Shown in pieces: positions 56,675 to 64,000 of a stretch of 64,000 bases of DNA. The position numbers and the translations under genes are program-made. The notes below the pieces were generated by a model that saw nothing but the letters and a program-made list of their open reading frames with translations, made no database searches and was not told the DNA's origin. Positions within the stretch are counted from its first letter, which is position 1; every line of letters starts with the position of its first letter. The DNA lies in the NCBI RefSeq assembly GCF_016427555.1, contig NZ_JAELVS010000004.1, positions 124,001-188,000 on the forward strand. The letters run 5' to 3'. Origin of the DNA: Marinobacter litoralis. GTDB taxonomy: Bacteria > Pseudomonadota > Gammaproteobacteria > Pseudomonadales > Oleiphilaceae.

Positions 56675-57574
56675 ATGCGTATCCTGAGAACCGACGAAGC
56701 ACGCTTCGAAGGCCTACCGGATTACCCGTTTCTTCCAAATTATCAAGAGGTCGAACCCGGCCTGCGAATGCATTTCGTGGACGAGGGACCGGCAAACGGC
56801 GTTCCCGTGATCATGCTCCACGGCGAACCTACGTGGTCGTACCTTTACCGGCACATGATCCCGGTTGTCGCCGCGGCGGGTCATCGGGTTCTGGCGCCCG
56901 ATCTGATCGGCTTCGGCAAATCGGACAAGCCCATCGCGTTAGGCGACTACACCTACGATAACCATCTGCGCTGGTTGTCCCACTGGCTGGAAACGCTCGA
57001 CATCCGGGGAGCGACACTGGTTTGTCAAAACTGGGGTTCGTTGCTTGGCTTACGATTGGCGACAGATCATCCGGGCAGATTCAACCGAATCATCGTCGGA
57101 AACGGCATGCTGCCGACCGGCGAAGCTCGAGTGCCGACCGCATTCAAAGTCTGGAAAGCCTTTGCCAGCCGAAGCCCATGGTTTCCGGTGAGTAAAATGG
57201 TACAACTCGGCACCGAAAGAGCATTGTCCAAGCGGGAATTGGCAGCTTACGAAGCACCTTTCCCAAGGGATGAATACAAAGGCGGAGCCCGTGCCTTTCC
57301 GGCGCTGATCCCGACCTCTCAGTCAGATACCTCCGGTGCTGCAAACCGCGAAGCGTGGCGAAAACTGGAAAAGTGGCGCAAACCGTTCATTACCTGCTTC
57401 AGCAGCGGTGACCCGATCACCCGAGGCGTTGACCGTCAGATGCAACGCCGCATACCGGGCGCCCACGGGCAGCCTCATATGACCCTGCCCGGTGGCCACT
57501 TTCTGCAGGAAGATTCACCGAACGCGTTTGCCAGAGTGATCATTGACGCTCTGAAACACGAGATGGCTGCCTGA
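56675..57574 (+). CDS. Haloalkane-dehalogenase-like alpha/beta hydrolase with Asn at the nucleophile position
   Basis: 299 residues from ATG 56675. Closest in pattern to HLD-I (DhlA/DhmA) enzymes: HGEPTWSYLYR (oxyanion Glu E51 and cap contact), GFGKSDKP, the strand-turn VCQNWGSLLG, SSGDPITRG (acid D246) and PGGHFLQED (base H275). The nucleophile elbow should read QDWG; the codon at 57029-57031 is AAC, so it is N119. Everything else in the active site is kept, including W120. Dehalogenation is therefore doubtful; a sequencing error of one base would also explain it. The gene converges with a thioesterase. Confidence 0.75.
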   Translation: MRILRTDEARFEGLPDYPFLPNYQEVEPGLRMHFVDEGPANGVPVIMLHGEPTWSYLYRHMIPVVAAAGHRVLAPDLIGFGKSDKPIALGDYTYDNHLRWLSHWLETLDIRGATLVCQNWGSLLGLRLATDHPGRFNRIIVGNGMLPTGEARVPTAFKVWKAFASRSPWFPVSKMVQLGTERALSKRELAAYEAPFPRDEYKGGARAFPALIPTSQSDTSGAANREAWRKLEKWRKPFITCFSSGDPITRGVDRQMQRRIPGAHGQPHMTLPGGHFLQEDSPNAFARVIIDALKHEMAA

Positions 57575-57591
57575 CGATAGCCATCCCCTAT

Positions 57592-58380
57592 TTAACCAAA
57601 GACAGTAACCGCCTGACGGCTCAGGGCAACCAGCTCTCCGCTGGAGGTCCAAATACCCGCATGGGTGTGTCCGTAGCCTGAACCCGCCTGATCCACCTTA
57701 GCCCGATACAACAACCAGTCACCCGGTTCCACCACAGGCCTGGGGTGTACAATCTCCAGATTCCAGCTCAGTGAGCTGGCCGGAGCTGGTCCTTTCAAAT
57801 GGGGCAGGATAGCCGGCGGCCATGCGTCGGCCAACGCAATAATGTGGGCATCTGTCATCGCATCCGGTGCTTCCCGGAATTGCATCCAGCCGCCCATTTC
57901 TCGTCCACCTTTGCCGGAAAATGGCATGTTCCCGAACGCCCAGCGCATTTCAATGTGCTGGGTAAATTCCGGAGTTACACCTTTTATGTAGGGCAACTCC
58001 TGACATTCTGCAACGGGTTTGGCTGTCGGCCCCGGCTCCGGCGTTACCTGCACGGCCGATTCACGGTCACCACCAAAACTCGCCAGACAAACCAGGCGAG
58101 GCTCGCCGTTTTGCACAATACGCCCGGTGACCTGGGAAGCTGCTTTCCCTTCCCGCAGTAATTCCACTTCAAATAACGCAGGAACGTCTGGCTCAACCGG
58201 CCCGACAAAGGATACCTGCAACGCCCGAACCGCCCGCCCTGCAGCTACTTTGGAGGCCATCACTTCATAGGTCAACGCAGCAACCACGCCGCCAAAGCTG
58301 GCCCGCCCCTGGCCCCAGCTCGCCGGGATAACCACCTCAAGACCGTGGCGCGCGCCTTTCAAAAGCTCGTCAAACTTCAT
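57592..58380 (-). CDS. Acyl-CoA thioesterase-like protein (double hot-dog, TesB/TE-II type)
   Basis: 262 residues from ATG 58380 with GGAG upstream. Two hot-dog halves: SWGQGRASFGGVVAALTYEVM (first) and the second containing SSLSWNLEIVHPRPVVEPGDWLLYRAKVDQAG and HTHAGIWTSSGELVALSRQ. The ASFGG and D/N-T-S-type positions of family thioesterases are near residues 30 and 200. Substrate unknown. Divergent from the helicase gene. Confidence 0.82.
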   Translation of the reverse strand: MKFDELLKGARHGLEVVIPASWGQGRASFGGVVAALTYEVMASKVAAGRAVRALQVSFVGPVEPDVPALFEVELLREGKAASQVTGRIVQNGEPRLVCLASFGGDRESAVQVTPEPGPTAKPVAECQELPYIKGVTPEFTQHIEMRWAFGNMPFSGKGGREMGGWMQFREAPDAMTDAHIIALADAWPPAILPHLKGPAPASSLSWNLEIVHPRPVVEPGDWLLYRAKVDQAGSGYGHTHAGIWTSSGELVALSRQAVTVFG

Positions 58381-58488
58381 ACCCACTCTCCAACCGTTAG
58401 CCTGCAAACATCGGAGATTGCCCAACTTCGCGCCCGCTGGCAAGACACCCGCCCCGGCAACTACCTACCTGACCTACAGCATAAAATA

Positions 58489-58547
58489 TGTCAATAGAAC
58501 CACAAAACGACTATAATCCTCGAAAATCATGCATTGCGTTTGCAATG
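58489..58547 (+). promoter_or_regulatory. Probable promoter and leader hairpin of the DEAD-box helicase gene
   Basis: A consensus -10 TATAAT sits at 58512-58517; the -35 is poor (TGTCAA at 58489-58494). A 6-bp hairpin CATTGC-GTTT-GCAATG (58532-58547) follows in the transcript, 28 bases before the start. Cold-shock helicase genes often have structured leaders; this one is only suggestive. Confidence 0.4.
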
Positions 58548-58575
58548 TCATATCCTCCGAATACCGAGTACATTC

Positions 58576-60102
58576 ATGTCAGAATTGTCTTTTGCCGAAC
58601 TGGGGCTGGATCCAGCTGTCCTGGAAGCCGTATCCTCCGTTGGCTACGAAACACCATCGCCCATTCAGGCACAATCCATTCCCGCCCTTATGGCCGGCAA
58701 CCACTTGCTGGGTGTTGCCCAGACCGGCACCGGAAAAACTGCAGCGTTCGCCCTGCCCTTGTTGAGCCGTATCGACCCGAGCGTTGCCCAGCCGCAGATT
58801 CTTGTGTTGGCACCTACACGGGAACTGGCCATCCAGGTAGCCGAGGCCTTCACTACCTACGCCAGCAAATTCCGTCAGTTCCATGTTCTACCGATTTATG
58901 GCGGCCAGGATTTCTCTCCGCAAATCCGTGGATTGAAACGCGGCGCTCAGGTAATCGTCGGCACGCCCGGCCGTATGCTGGATCACCTGCGTAAAGGCAC
59001 CTTAAGACTGGAAAACCTGCGGGCCCTGGTTCTTGATGAAGCCGACGAAATGCTGCGCATGGGCTTTATCGACGACGTTGAGGCGATTCTGTCCAAAACA
59101 CCGCCCAACTGTCAGCGCGCTCTGTTCTCGGCCACCATGCCGCCGCAGATCAAGAAAGTTGCCCAGACTTACCTGAAGAACGCCACTGAAGTTCGCATTG
59201 AAAGCGAAACACGCACGGTTGAGCGCATTGCCCAGTTTGTTCTGCCGGTCTATGCGGAGCGCAAACTCGACGCTCTGACCCGCATCCTGGAAGTCGAACC
59301 ATTTGACGCTGCGATTATCTTTGTTCGCACCAAAGCGGAAACCACGTTGCTCGCCGAAAAGCTGTCGGCCCGTGGCCACGCCGTTGCTCCCCTGAGCGGC
59401 GATCTGAACCAGCGTCAGCGTGAGCAAACCGTTGAAGATCTGAAGCGTGGCAAGAAAGACATCATCATTGCCACCGACGTAGCGGCCCGTGGCCTGGACG
59501 TGCCCAGAATCACCCACGTAATCAACTACGACGTACCCTACGACACCGAAGCCTACATTCACCGCGTAGGCCGTACCGGCCGTGCAGGCCGCACCGGTAA
59601 AGCCATCTTGCTGGTAACTCCACGTGAGCGTAGCTGGTTGCGTACCCTTGAGCGCGCTACCAACTCGCCCATGGAACCGTACCAGCTGCCCTCACCGGCT
59701 GCGCTACAGCAGATGCGTGTTGAGCAGTTTGAAGCGCAGCTTCTGGGCTTCACCGACGATCCTCGCACTGCCAAAGCAATCGCTTTGCTGGACGAAATCG
59801 CCGAACGCAACGACATGGACATCACCGCAGTAGCAGGCGCCTTGGCCTGCTGGATGGAAGCGTCTCAGCCAGATTCACTGCCACTTGAGCAGCCTGAAGC
59901 CCTGCCGGAAGTGTCGTCTGCACCGCCACGTCGCAGAGGCGGTCCCTCTGGCAAAGGCAACTTCCGCAAAGGCGGTCATGGTAAAGGGAACTACCGTAAA
60001 GACGGTAAACCCGGCGGCTATCGCAAAGACGGTGGTCGTGGTCGCCCCGGCGGCGGCAAGCCCGGCGGAAAATCCGGCCCGAAGCGCGCTCCGCGCTCCT
60101 AA
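58576..60102 (+). CDS. DEAD-box ATP-dependent RNA helicase (DeaD/CsdA-like)
   Basis: 508 residues from ATG 58576. Q-motif SVGYETPSPIQAQSIPAL, Walker A AQTGTGKT (48-55), DEAD at 154-157 (VLDEADEML), SAT, and the C-terminal helicase half with VAARGLDVPRITHV and HRVGRTGRAGRTG. After ~residue 440 the tail becomes Gly/Arg/Lys-rich (GRGRPGGGKPGGKSG), typical of RNA-binding extensions. The DbpA-like auxiliary domain of DeaD is partly present (SPAALQQMRVEQFEAQLL). Likely ribosome-assembly or cold-shock RNA remodelling. It converges with folA. Confidence 0.9.
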   Translation: MSELSFAELGLDPAVLEAVSSVGYETPSPIQAQSIPALMAGNHLLGVAQTGTGKTAAFALPLLSRIDPSVAQPQILVLAPTRELAIQVAEAFTTYASKFRQFHVLPIYGGQDFSPQIRGLKRGAQVIVGTPGRMLDHLRKGTLRLENLRALVLDEADEMLRMGFIDDVEAILSKTPPNCQRALFSATMPPQIKKVAQTYLKNATEVRIESETRTVERIAQFVLPVYAERKLDALTRILEVEPFDAAIIFVRTKAETTLLAEKLSARGHAVAPLSGDLNQRQREQTVEDLKRGKKDIIIATDVAARGLDVPRITHVINYDVPYDTEAYIHRVGRTGRAGRTGKAILLVTPRERSWLRTLERATNSPMEPYQLPSPAALQQMRVEQFEAQLLGFTDDPRTAKAIALLDEIAERNDMDITAVAGALACWMEASQPDSLPLEQPEALPEVSSAPPRRRGGPSGKGNFRKGGHGKGNYRKDGKPGGYRKDGGRGRPGGGKPGGKSGPKRAPRS

Positions 60103-60110
60103 GCCAGTTG

Positions 60111-60139
60111 GCGTAGCCGGTCAGTTCGACCGGTTACGC
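60111..60139. terminator. Hairpin between the convergent helicase and folA genes
   Basis: GCGTAGCCGGTC (60111-60122) pairs with GACCGGTTACGC (60128-60139), with one G-U pair and a 5-base loop. It overlaps the folA stop codon. No T-tract follows on either strand. Confidence 0.45.
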
Positions 60140-60636
60140 TGATAGACTACAAAGCTGTAGTCGTAAGGATTATTGTCTGACGCGGAGAAATCTTCGCGTC
60201 CGATTTCTTCCCACTCATCCCAGTCCACTTCCGGAAAGTAGGCATCCCCGTCCACTTCGGCGTGCACTTGAGTGATATAAATCCGATCAACCATTGGCAG
60301 GGCTTCTGCGTAGATCTGCCCACCGCCGATAATCATCACTTCCTCACCGCCATCCAACTCAGCCTGTGCTTCGGCTTTGACCAGTGCCGCATCCAATGAG
60401 GTGGCCGACACCGTTCCTTGTGGCGCTTCCCACTCCGGATTTCGGGAAATAACCACGTTCATCCGCCCCGGCAACGGCCGACCAATGGAATCCCAAGTTT
60501 TCCGACCCATGATAATGGGCTTACCCATGGTAGCTTCTTTGAAATAACGCAAATCCCCCGGCAAGTACCAAGGCAACGCATTGTTCCGGCCGATAACCCG
60601 ATTTCGGGCCATGGCTACGATTAGTGCTTTTCTCAT
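60121..60636 (-). CDS. folA: Dihydrofolate reductase
   Basis: Reduces dihydrofolate to tetrahydrofolate with NADPH. 171 residues from ATG 60636 (MRKALIVAMARNRVIGRNN). Motifs: LPWYLPGDLRYFKEATMGKPIIMGRKTWDSIG (in two blocks: LPWYLPGDLRYFKE and GKPIIMGRKTWDSIG) and GGGQIYAEALPMVDRIYIT. A longer frame to 60765 exists only because the repeat element upstream is open in that frame; its extra residues are encoded by the repeat and are not DHFR. GGGG lies 10 bases before the ATG. One repeat copy starts 32 bases upstream, so the folA leader contains it. Confidence 0.95.
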   Translation of the reverse strand: MRKALIVAMARNRVIGRNNALPWYLPGDLRYFKEATMGKPIIMGRKTWDSIGRPLPGRMNVVISRNPEWEAPQGTVSATSLDAALVKAEAQAELDGGEEVMIIGGGQIYAEALPMVDRIYITQVHAEVDGDAYFPEVDWDEWEEIGREDFSASDNNPYDYSFVVYQRNRSN

Positions 60637-60667
60637 TTGGTCTAATCCCCATTTGAATTTGGAGTTA

Positions 60668-60776
60668 GCAAAGGGCGGGGTGCGCTGTTCAAAACACGCT
60701 CGAGCACATCCATGTGGCGCTTGGGCTCCGCCATCCATGGCTCCGCACAGTTTTGAAAAACACACCCGCCCTTGGC
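60668..60776 (-). repeat. Palindromic repeat element, copy L (sense strand is minus)
   Basis: About 109 bases. Outer arms 60668-60695 and 60750-60776 pair with few mismatches; as RNA from the minus strand two of these become G-U pairs. The conserved core (60696-60749, minus) carries two small hairpins, GCCA-TGGA-TGGC and CACA-TGGA-TGTG, each with ATGGA spanning the loop. Core identical at 42 of the first 46 bases with copy R by eye. In the folA leader, in the sense direction of transcription. Such repeats are interspersed in genomes of this group as far as I recall; no search was run. Confidence 0.85.
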
Positions 60777-60856
60777 TGCGATACTTTAAGTGCTGGCTTC
60801 TCTCAAAATAAACGCTTTAACGTCTAGAACCCCGCATGCATACCGCGATGCTGAAG

Positions 60857-60969
60857 CGGATAAACGGGGCAAACCCTCCAAAAATGTGCGTAGCCATGGA
60901 TGGCGGAGCAGAAGCGCCACAAGGATGTGCCGAAGGAGCGGTTTTTGGAGGGTTTGCCCCGTTTATCCG
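60857..60969 (+). repeat. Palindromic repeat element, copy R (sense strand is plus)
   Basis: 113 bases. Perfect 28-bp arms (60857-60884 with 60942-60969) around a 57-base core. The arm sequence is entirely different from copy L, yet it is fully self-complementary. Core hairpins: GCCA-TGGA-TGGC and CACA-AGGA-TGTG, plus a further AAGGA at 60933-60937. It is inverted with respect to copy L, 80 bases away. The stretch 60637-60994 between folA and thyA holds only these two elements; 60777-60856 between them shows nothing recognisable. Confidence 0.88.
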
Positions 60970-60994
60970 TCACCACCCAAGTCCACGATAAAGG

Positions 60995-61834
60995 TCAAAT
61001 AGCAATAGGAGCCTTAATCCCCGGATACGGGTCATACCCCGCAAACTCGAAATCTTCCAACTCGTAATCAAAAATCGAATCCGGCTTACGCTTGATCACC
61101 AGCGTCGGCAGAGCTCTAGGCTCCCGCTTCAACTGCTCAAACACAATCTCATCCGTCAGGTGATTCTGATACAAATGACAATCGCCAAACGTATGCACAA
61201 ACTCACCCACATCCAGATCACACTGCTGAGCAATCATATGCGTCAACAACGCATAAGACGCGATATTGAACGGCACACCCAGAAACAAATCCGCACTGCG
61301 CTGGTATAACTGACAAGACAACTTGCCATCAGCCACATAAAACTGGAACAAACAATGACACGGCGCCAACGCCATGCGCCCTTCCCGCACGTTATCCTGC
61401 GGACCAATCGACTCATCCGGCAACTCGGCCGGGTTCCAGGCGGAAACAATCAATCGGCGGGAGTTTGGCTTATTACGGATCTGATCAATCACCTCGCTGA
61501 TCTGATCAATCACACCACCATCGTGGCATTGCCAGCTGCGCCATTGCTTACCGTAAATAGGCCCCAGATCACCATTCTCCAGCGCCCACTCGTTCCAGAT
61601 GGACACCTTGCGTTCTTTCAGCCAATTGTTGTCGGTGGAGCCTTTGAGGAACCACAACAACTCATAAATAATACTGCGCAAATGCACTTTCTTCGTGGTG
61701 ACGAGCGGAAAGCCTTCCTGCAGATTGAAACGAATTTGCCGACCAAATACCGAGCGAGTTCCAACCCCGGTGCGATCGCCTTTATCGAATCCGTTATCAA
61801 CCACGTCTTGCATCAGATCGAGGTAAGCTTTCAT
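60995..61834 (-). CDS. thyA: Thymidylate synthase
   Basis: Converts dUMP to dTMP, producing dihydrofolate that FolA recycles. 279 residues from ATG 61834. Catalytic C159 in [21 protein letters not shown] near the start, [21 protein letters not shown] and [10 protein letters not shown]. The start overlaps the lgt stop (ATGA), so lgt-thyA is translationally coupled. folA follows after the repeat region. Confidence 0.97.
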   Translation of the reverse strand: MKAYLDLMQDVVDNGFDKGDRTGVGTRSVFGRQIRFNLQEGFPLVTTKKVHLRSIIYELLWFLKGSTDNNWLKERKVSIWNEWALENGDLGPIYGKQWRSWQCHDGGVIDQISEVIDQIRNKPNSRRLIVSAWNPAELPDESIGPQDNVREGRMALAPCHCLFQFYVADGKLSCQLYQRSADLFLGVPFNIASYALLTHMIAQQCDLDVGEFVHTFGDCHLYQNHLTDEIVFEQLKREPRALPTLVIKRKPDSIFDYELEDFEFAGYDPYPGIKAPIAI

Positions 61835-62619
61835 GATGTTTCTCTCCGGTAAGCAATGGCAATCAAGGCGGCGCCAGCAATGATCATGGGCAACGACAAT
61901 ACCTGCCCCATGGTGACCCAATCAAAGGCCAGGTAACCCAGGTGTGCGTCTGGCAAGCGGACAAACTCGACCAGAAAGCGGAACACGCCGTAACACAATA
62001 AAAACAGCCCTGAGACCGCCATCCTCGGCCGTTCTTTCGCCGAGAACCACCACAGGATGACAAACAGTGCCACACCTTCCAGCGCAACCTGGTACAACTG
62101 CGACGGGTGCCGCGCCAGCGCGTCTTGTGCTTGAGGGAACACCATCCCCCAGGGCAGATCTGTGGGCTTGCCCCACAGCTCGCCATTAATGAAATTACCC
62201 ACGCGGCCGGCACCTAAGCCCACGGGCACCAGTGGAGCCACGAAATCGGCGATTTTCCAGAACCCGGCACCGGTTTTTCGGCCGTACCAGACCATGGCCA
62301 CCATGACACCCAACAGGCCCCCGTGGAATGCCATGCCGCCTTCCCAAACCCGCAACAACCAGAGCGGGTCGGCAATGAACGCATCGAAGTTATAAAACAC
62401 CACGTATCCGAAACGGCCACCGAGGATTACACCCAGCGCCATGTAAAAGATCAGGTCACCAACCTGCTCTTCTTTCAACGGCGACCAAGGCTTGCGGCTA
62501 CGGAGGGTCCCCAGCCACCAAGCGGCAGCAAAGCCGACCAGATAGGTCAGCCCGTACCAATGAATTTTGAGGGGGCCGATCGCGATTGCGACCGGGTCAA
62601 TCTGTGGGTATTGCAACAT
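61831..62619 (-). CDS. lgt: Prolipoprotein diacylglyceryl transferase
   Basis: Adds diacylglycerol to the lipobox cysteine of prolipoproteins in the inner membrane. 262 residues with seven membrane segments. [19 protein letters not shown] (His/Tyr region), [20 protein letters not shown] is the Lgt signature (with GRxGNFINGE), and [12 protein letters not shown]. It serves the several lipoproteins in this window. Confidence 0.97.
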   Translation of the reverse strand: MLQYPQIDPVAIAIGPLKIHWYGLTYLVGFAAAWWLGTLRSRKPWSPLKEEQVGDLIFYMALGVILGGRFGYVVFYNFDAFIADPLWLLRVWEGGMAFHGGLLGVMVAMVWYGRKTGAGFWKIADFVAPLVPVGLGAGRVGNFINGELWGKPTDLPWGMVFPQAQDALARHPSQLYQVALEGVALFVILWWFSAKERPRMAVSGLFLLCYGVFRFLVEFVRLPDAHLGYLAFDWVTMGQVLSLPMIIAGAALIAIAYRRETS

Positions 62620-62629
62620 GGACAGACTC

Positions 62630-63427
62630 TTAACTCAGCAGGAATCGTAGGCCGACAATAATCAGCACAATGGCAAAAATTCGTTTCAGGAGGCGACCGT
62701 CAAGGCGATGGGCCAACTTGGCTCCCAATCGGGCGAAGACGACGCTGGTCGCGACAATACCAATGAGTGCCGGCAGGTAAATGAATCCGAAGCTCATTTC
62801 TGGCAATTCAGGGTGCTGCCACCCGGTCCAGATGTTCCCCACGGCTCCCGCGAGCGCTATCGGAAAGCCACAAGCCGCAGACGTGGCCACCGCCTGCTGC
62901 ATGCGCACGTTGGACCAGGTCAGGTAAGGCACAGAAATCGTGCCACCGCCAATACCGAAAATCGCAGACGCCCAACCAATAAAGCCGCCAGCCACACCCA
63001 GCCCGGCCGTACCCGGTACGTCCCGGCCCGGTTTGGGATTCACTTCCAGGATCATCTTCAGCGCCACCAAAATGGCAAACACACCAATGATGGTTTCAAG
63101 GAACGGCCCGCTTAACATAGCAGCCGTCCAAGCGCCCAATAGTGCGCCCACAATGATTCCGATCGTCATAGGACGAAAAAGATCCCAACGCACCGCTCCG
63201 TGTTGGTGATGGGTGCGAATAGAACTGATCGAGGTAAACAAAATGGTCGCCAGCGAGGTGCCAATCGCCAAATGCGCGGCAATCTCCGGGCTGAATTCCA
63301 TAAAGTTGAAACTGAAGATCAGCACAGGCACGATCACCAGACCGCCGCCAATACCAAACAGGCCAGCCATCGTGCCAGCAAGTGCACCCAGTAACAGGTA
63401 CAGAACAAGTACGCCAATCAGGGTCAT
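62630..63427 (-). CDS. TSUP-family (TauE/SafE) membrane permease
   Basis: 265 residues from ATG 63427; the longer frame to 63511 adds a Cys-rich stretch not in the family. About eight membrane segments with the two internal repeats [16 protein letters not shown] and [16 protein letters not shown], the family hallmark (GIGGG twice). Family members export or import sulfite, sulfonates or organic acids; substrate unknown. Ten bases after it comes lgt, so the TSUP-lgt-thyA order may be one transcript. Confidence 0.9.
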   Translation of the reverse strand: MTLIGVLVLYLLLGALAGTMAGLFGIGGGLVIVPVLIFSFNFMEFSPEIAAHLAIGTSLATILFTSISSIRTHHQHGAVRWDLFRPMTIGIIVGALLGAWTAAMLSGPFLETIIGVFAILVALKMILEVNPKPGRDVPGTAGLGVAGGFIGWASAIFGIGGGTISVPYLTWSNVRMQQAVATSAACGFPIALAGAVGNIWTGWQHPELPEMSFGFIYLPALIGIVATSVVFARLGAKLAHRLDGRLLKRIFAIVLIIVGLRFLLS

Positions 63428-63519
63428 AATCGTTAAGGGTCCGGGGAAGCATTCAGGCTGGTATGATACGCATTGTTGCCAATCGCTGCAGCCCCGATGA
63501 GTAAGGATCATTACCTGCT

Positions 63520-64000
63520 ATGTGCACCATCGTTTTTGCTATTGGCCAAAGCCGCCAGCATCCGCTCGTGGTGGCCGCCAATCGTGACGAATTTTACCGG
63601 CGCCCCACTGCGGCGATGGACTGGTGGGCGGCCGACAACGGCCAGGAAGTTCTTGCCGGTCGAGATTTGGAATCCGGCGGCACCTGGCTGGCCGTGTCAC
63701 CTGACGGCCGGGTAACCGCCGTCACCAATGTCCGGGAAGGCAGCCCGGAAGCAGGCCGCTGTAGCCGGGGAGAACTGCCCCTGAACGCGCTCAGCCTGCC
63801 CTATTCGGAATTAAAAGAAGCATTAGCCTCAGAGCCCGGGCGCTACGCAGGCTTTAATTTGGTTTCGCTATCCCCTGACAGCGGCTGGTACTACAGCAAC
63901 CGGGATGCTCACCCGGGACGACAAGTATTCCGAGGCATCTACGGCCTTAGCAACCATTTACTGCAAACCCCCTGGCCCAAATTGCTGCGCTTGCGGTCCG
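63520..64000 (+). CDS. NRDE/TANGO2 family protein, N-terminal part (cut by window edge)
   Basis: About 160 residues visible from ATG 63520. Starts MCTIVFAIGQ with an N-terminal Cys2, then VVAANRDEFYRRPTAAMDWW with the NRDE motif that names the family, and LAGRDLESGGTWLAVS. The eukaryotic relative TANGO2 affects lipid and heme handling; the bacterial role is not established. Divergent from the TSUP gene. Confidence 0.88.
   Translation, partial: MCTIVFAIGQSRQHPLVVAANRDEFYRRPTAAMDWWAADNGQEVLAGRDLESGGTWLAVSPDGRVTAVTNVREGSPEAGRCSRGELPLNALSLPYSELKEALASEPGRYAGFNLVSLSPDSGWYYSNRDAHPGRQVFRGIYGLSNHLLQTPWPKLLRLRS

Noticed and set aside
57026..57031. Reading the elbow as QDWG by assuming a sequencing error
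   Set aside because: The sequence shows AAC clearly. I report the Asn and leave the error possibility open.
60637..60765. Possible small protein or N-terminal extension of folA encoded by the repeat (MDGGAQAPHGCA-type)
   Set aside because: Both repeat copies are open in this frame, but the conservation follows the hairpins, not codons, and the frame simply runs into folA. No ribosome-binding site supports it.
1..64000. CRISPR arrays, IS elements, prophage genes, toxin-antitoxin or restriction modules
   Set aside because: No regularly spaced repeats, transposases or phage-type genes were found. The content is almost entirely chromosomal housekeeping genes.

Overview
The window looks like chromosomal backbone of a Marinobacter-like gammaproteobacterium. 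This is an inference from gene content, gene order and protein similarity; no 16S gene is present. The order hemA / TPR lipoprotein / lolB / ispE / tRNA-Gln / prs / rplY / pth / ychF is the one known from Pseudomonas. So is the block proA / nadD / rsfS / rlmH / mrdA / rodA / rlpA / dacA / ybeD / lipB. There is no phage, IS element, plasmid gene, CRISPR array or rRNA operon.

Layout. 1-7.8 kb: start of hemA, outer-membrane and isoprenoid genes (TPR lipoprotein, lolB, ispE), then tRNA-Gln, prs, rplY, pth, ychF and tRNA-Met. 7.8-17.9 kb: a serine esterase, metY, lipA, a BCCT osmolyte transporter, a Spy/CpxP-like protein, an RbgA/YlqF-type GTPase, an Anr/FNR regulator, a degenerate RmlD-like protein and a small conserved protein. 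17.9-26.3 kb: alr and dnaB, then the rpsF-rpsR-membrane protein-rplI ribosomal operon, rnr-rlmB and tRNA-Leu. 26.4-37.7 kb: a large lipoprotein of unknown role, an acyl-CoA dehydrogenase, mpl-ubiX, a PPi-type phosphofructokinase, a glutaredoxin, a chemoreceptor, a YqaA membrane protein and an ABC1 kinase. 37.8-46.9 kb: the lipoate / cell-wall elongation cluster through proA. 47-50.5 kb: three translationally coupled genes, two membrane proteins with GGDEF domains and a DedA-PAP2 fusion. 50.5-64 kb: LON and HDOD proteins, ilvD, a peptidoglycan-binding-like protein, an AI-2E permease, a haloalkane-dehalogenase-like protein, a thioesterase, a DEAD-box helicase, folA, thyA, lgt, a TSUP permease and the start of an NRDE/TANGO2 gene.

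Three items stand out. (1) Between folA and thyA lie two inverted copies of a palindromic element. The core is conserved, while the 27-28 nt arms differ between copies yet remain self-complementary within each copy. In one orientation the core folds into two small hairpins with ANGGA loops, the motif that CsrA/RsmA proteins bind. (2) The two GGDEF proteins have lost the catalytic signature but keep an RxxD inhibitory-site motif at the correct spacing. They overlap by ATGA with a DedA-PAP2 fusion, which suggests a c-di-GMP-sensing module tied to lipid-carrier recycling. (3) A haloalkane-dehalogenase-like protein has Asn in place of the catalytic nucleophile Asp.

The three tRNA loci also share one promoter architecture: TTGACA, a 17-nt spacer, an A-rich -10 box and an ACGC(G/C)CC discriminator. 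One of these promoters lies inside ispE.
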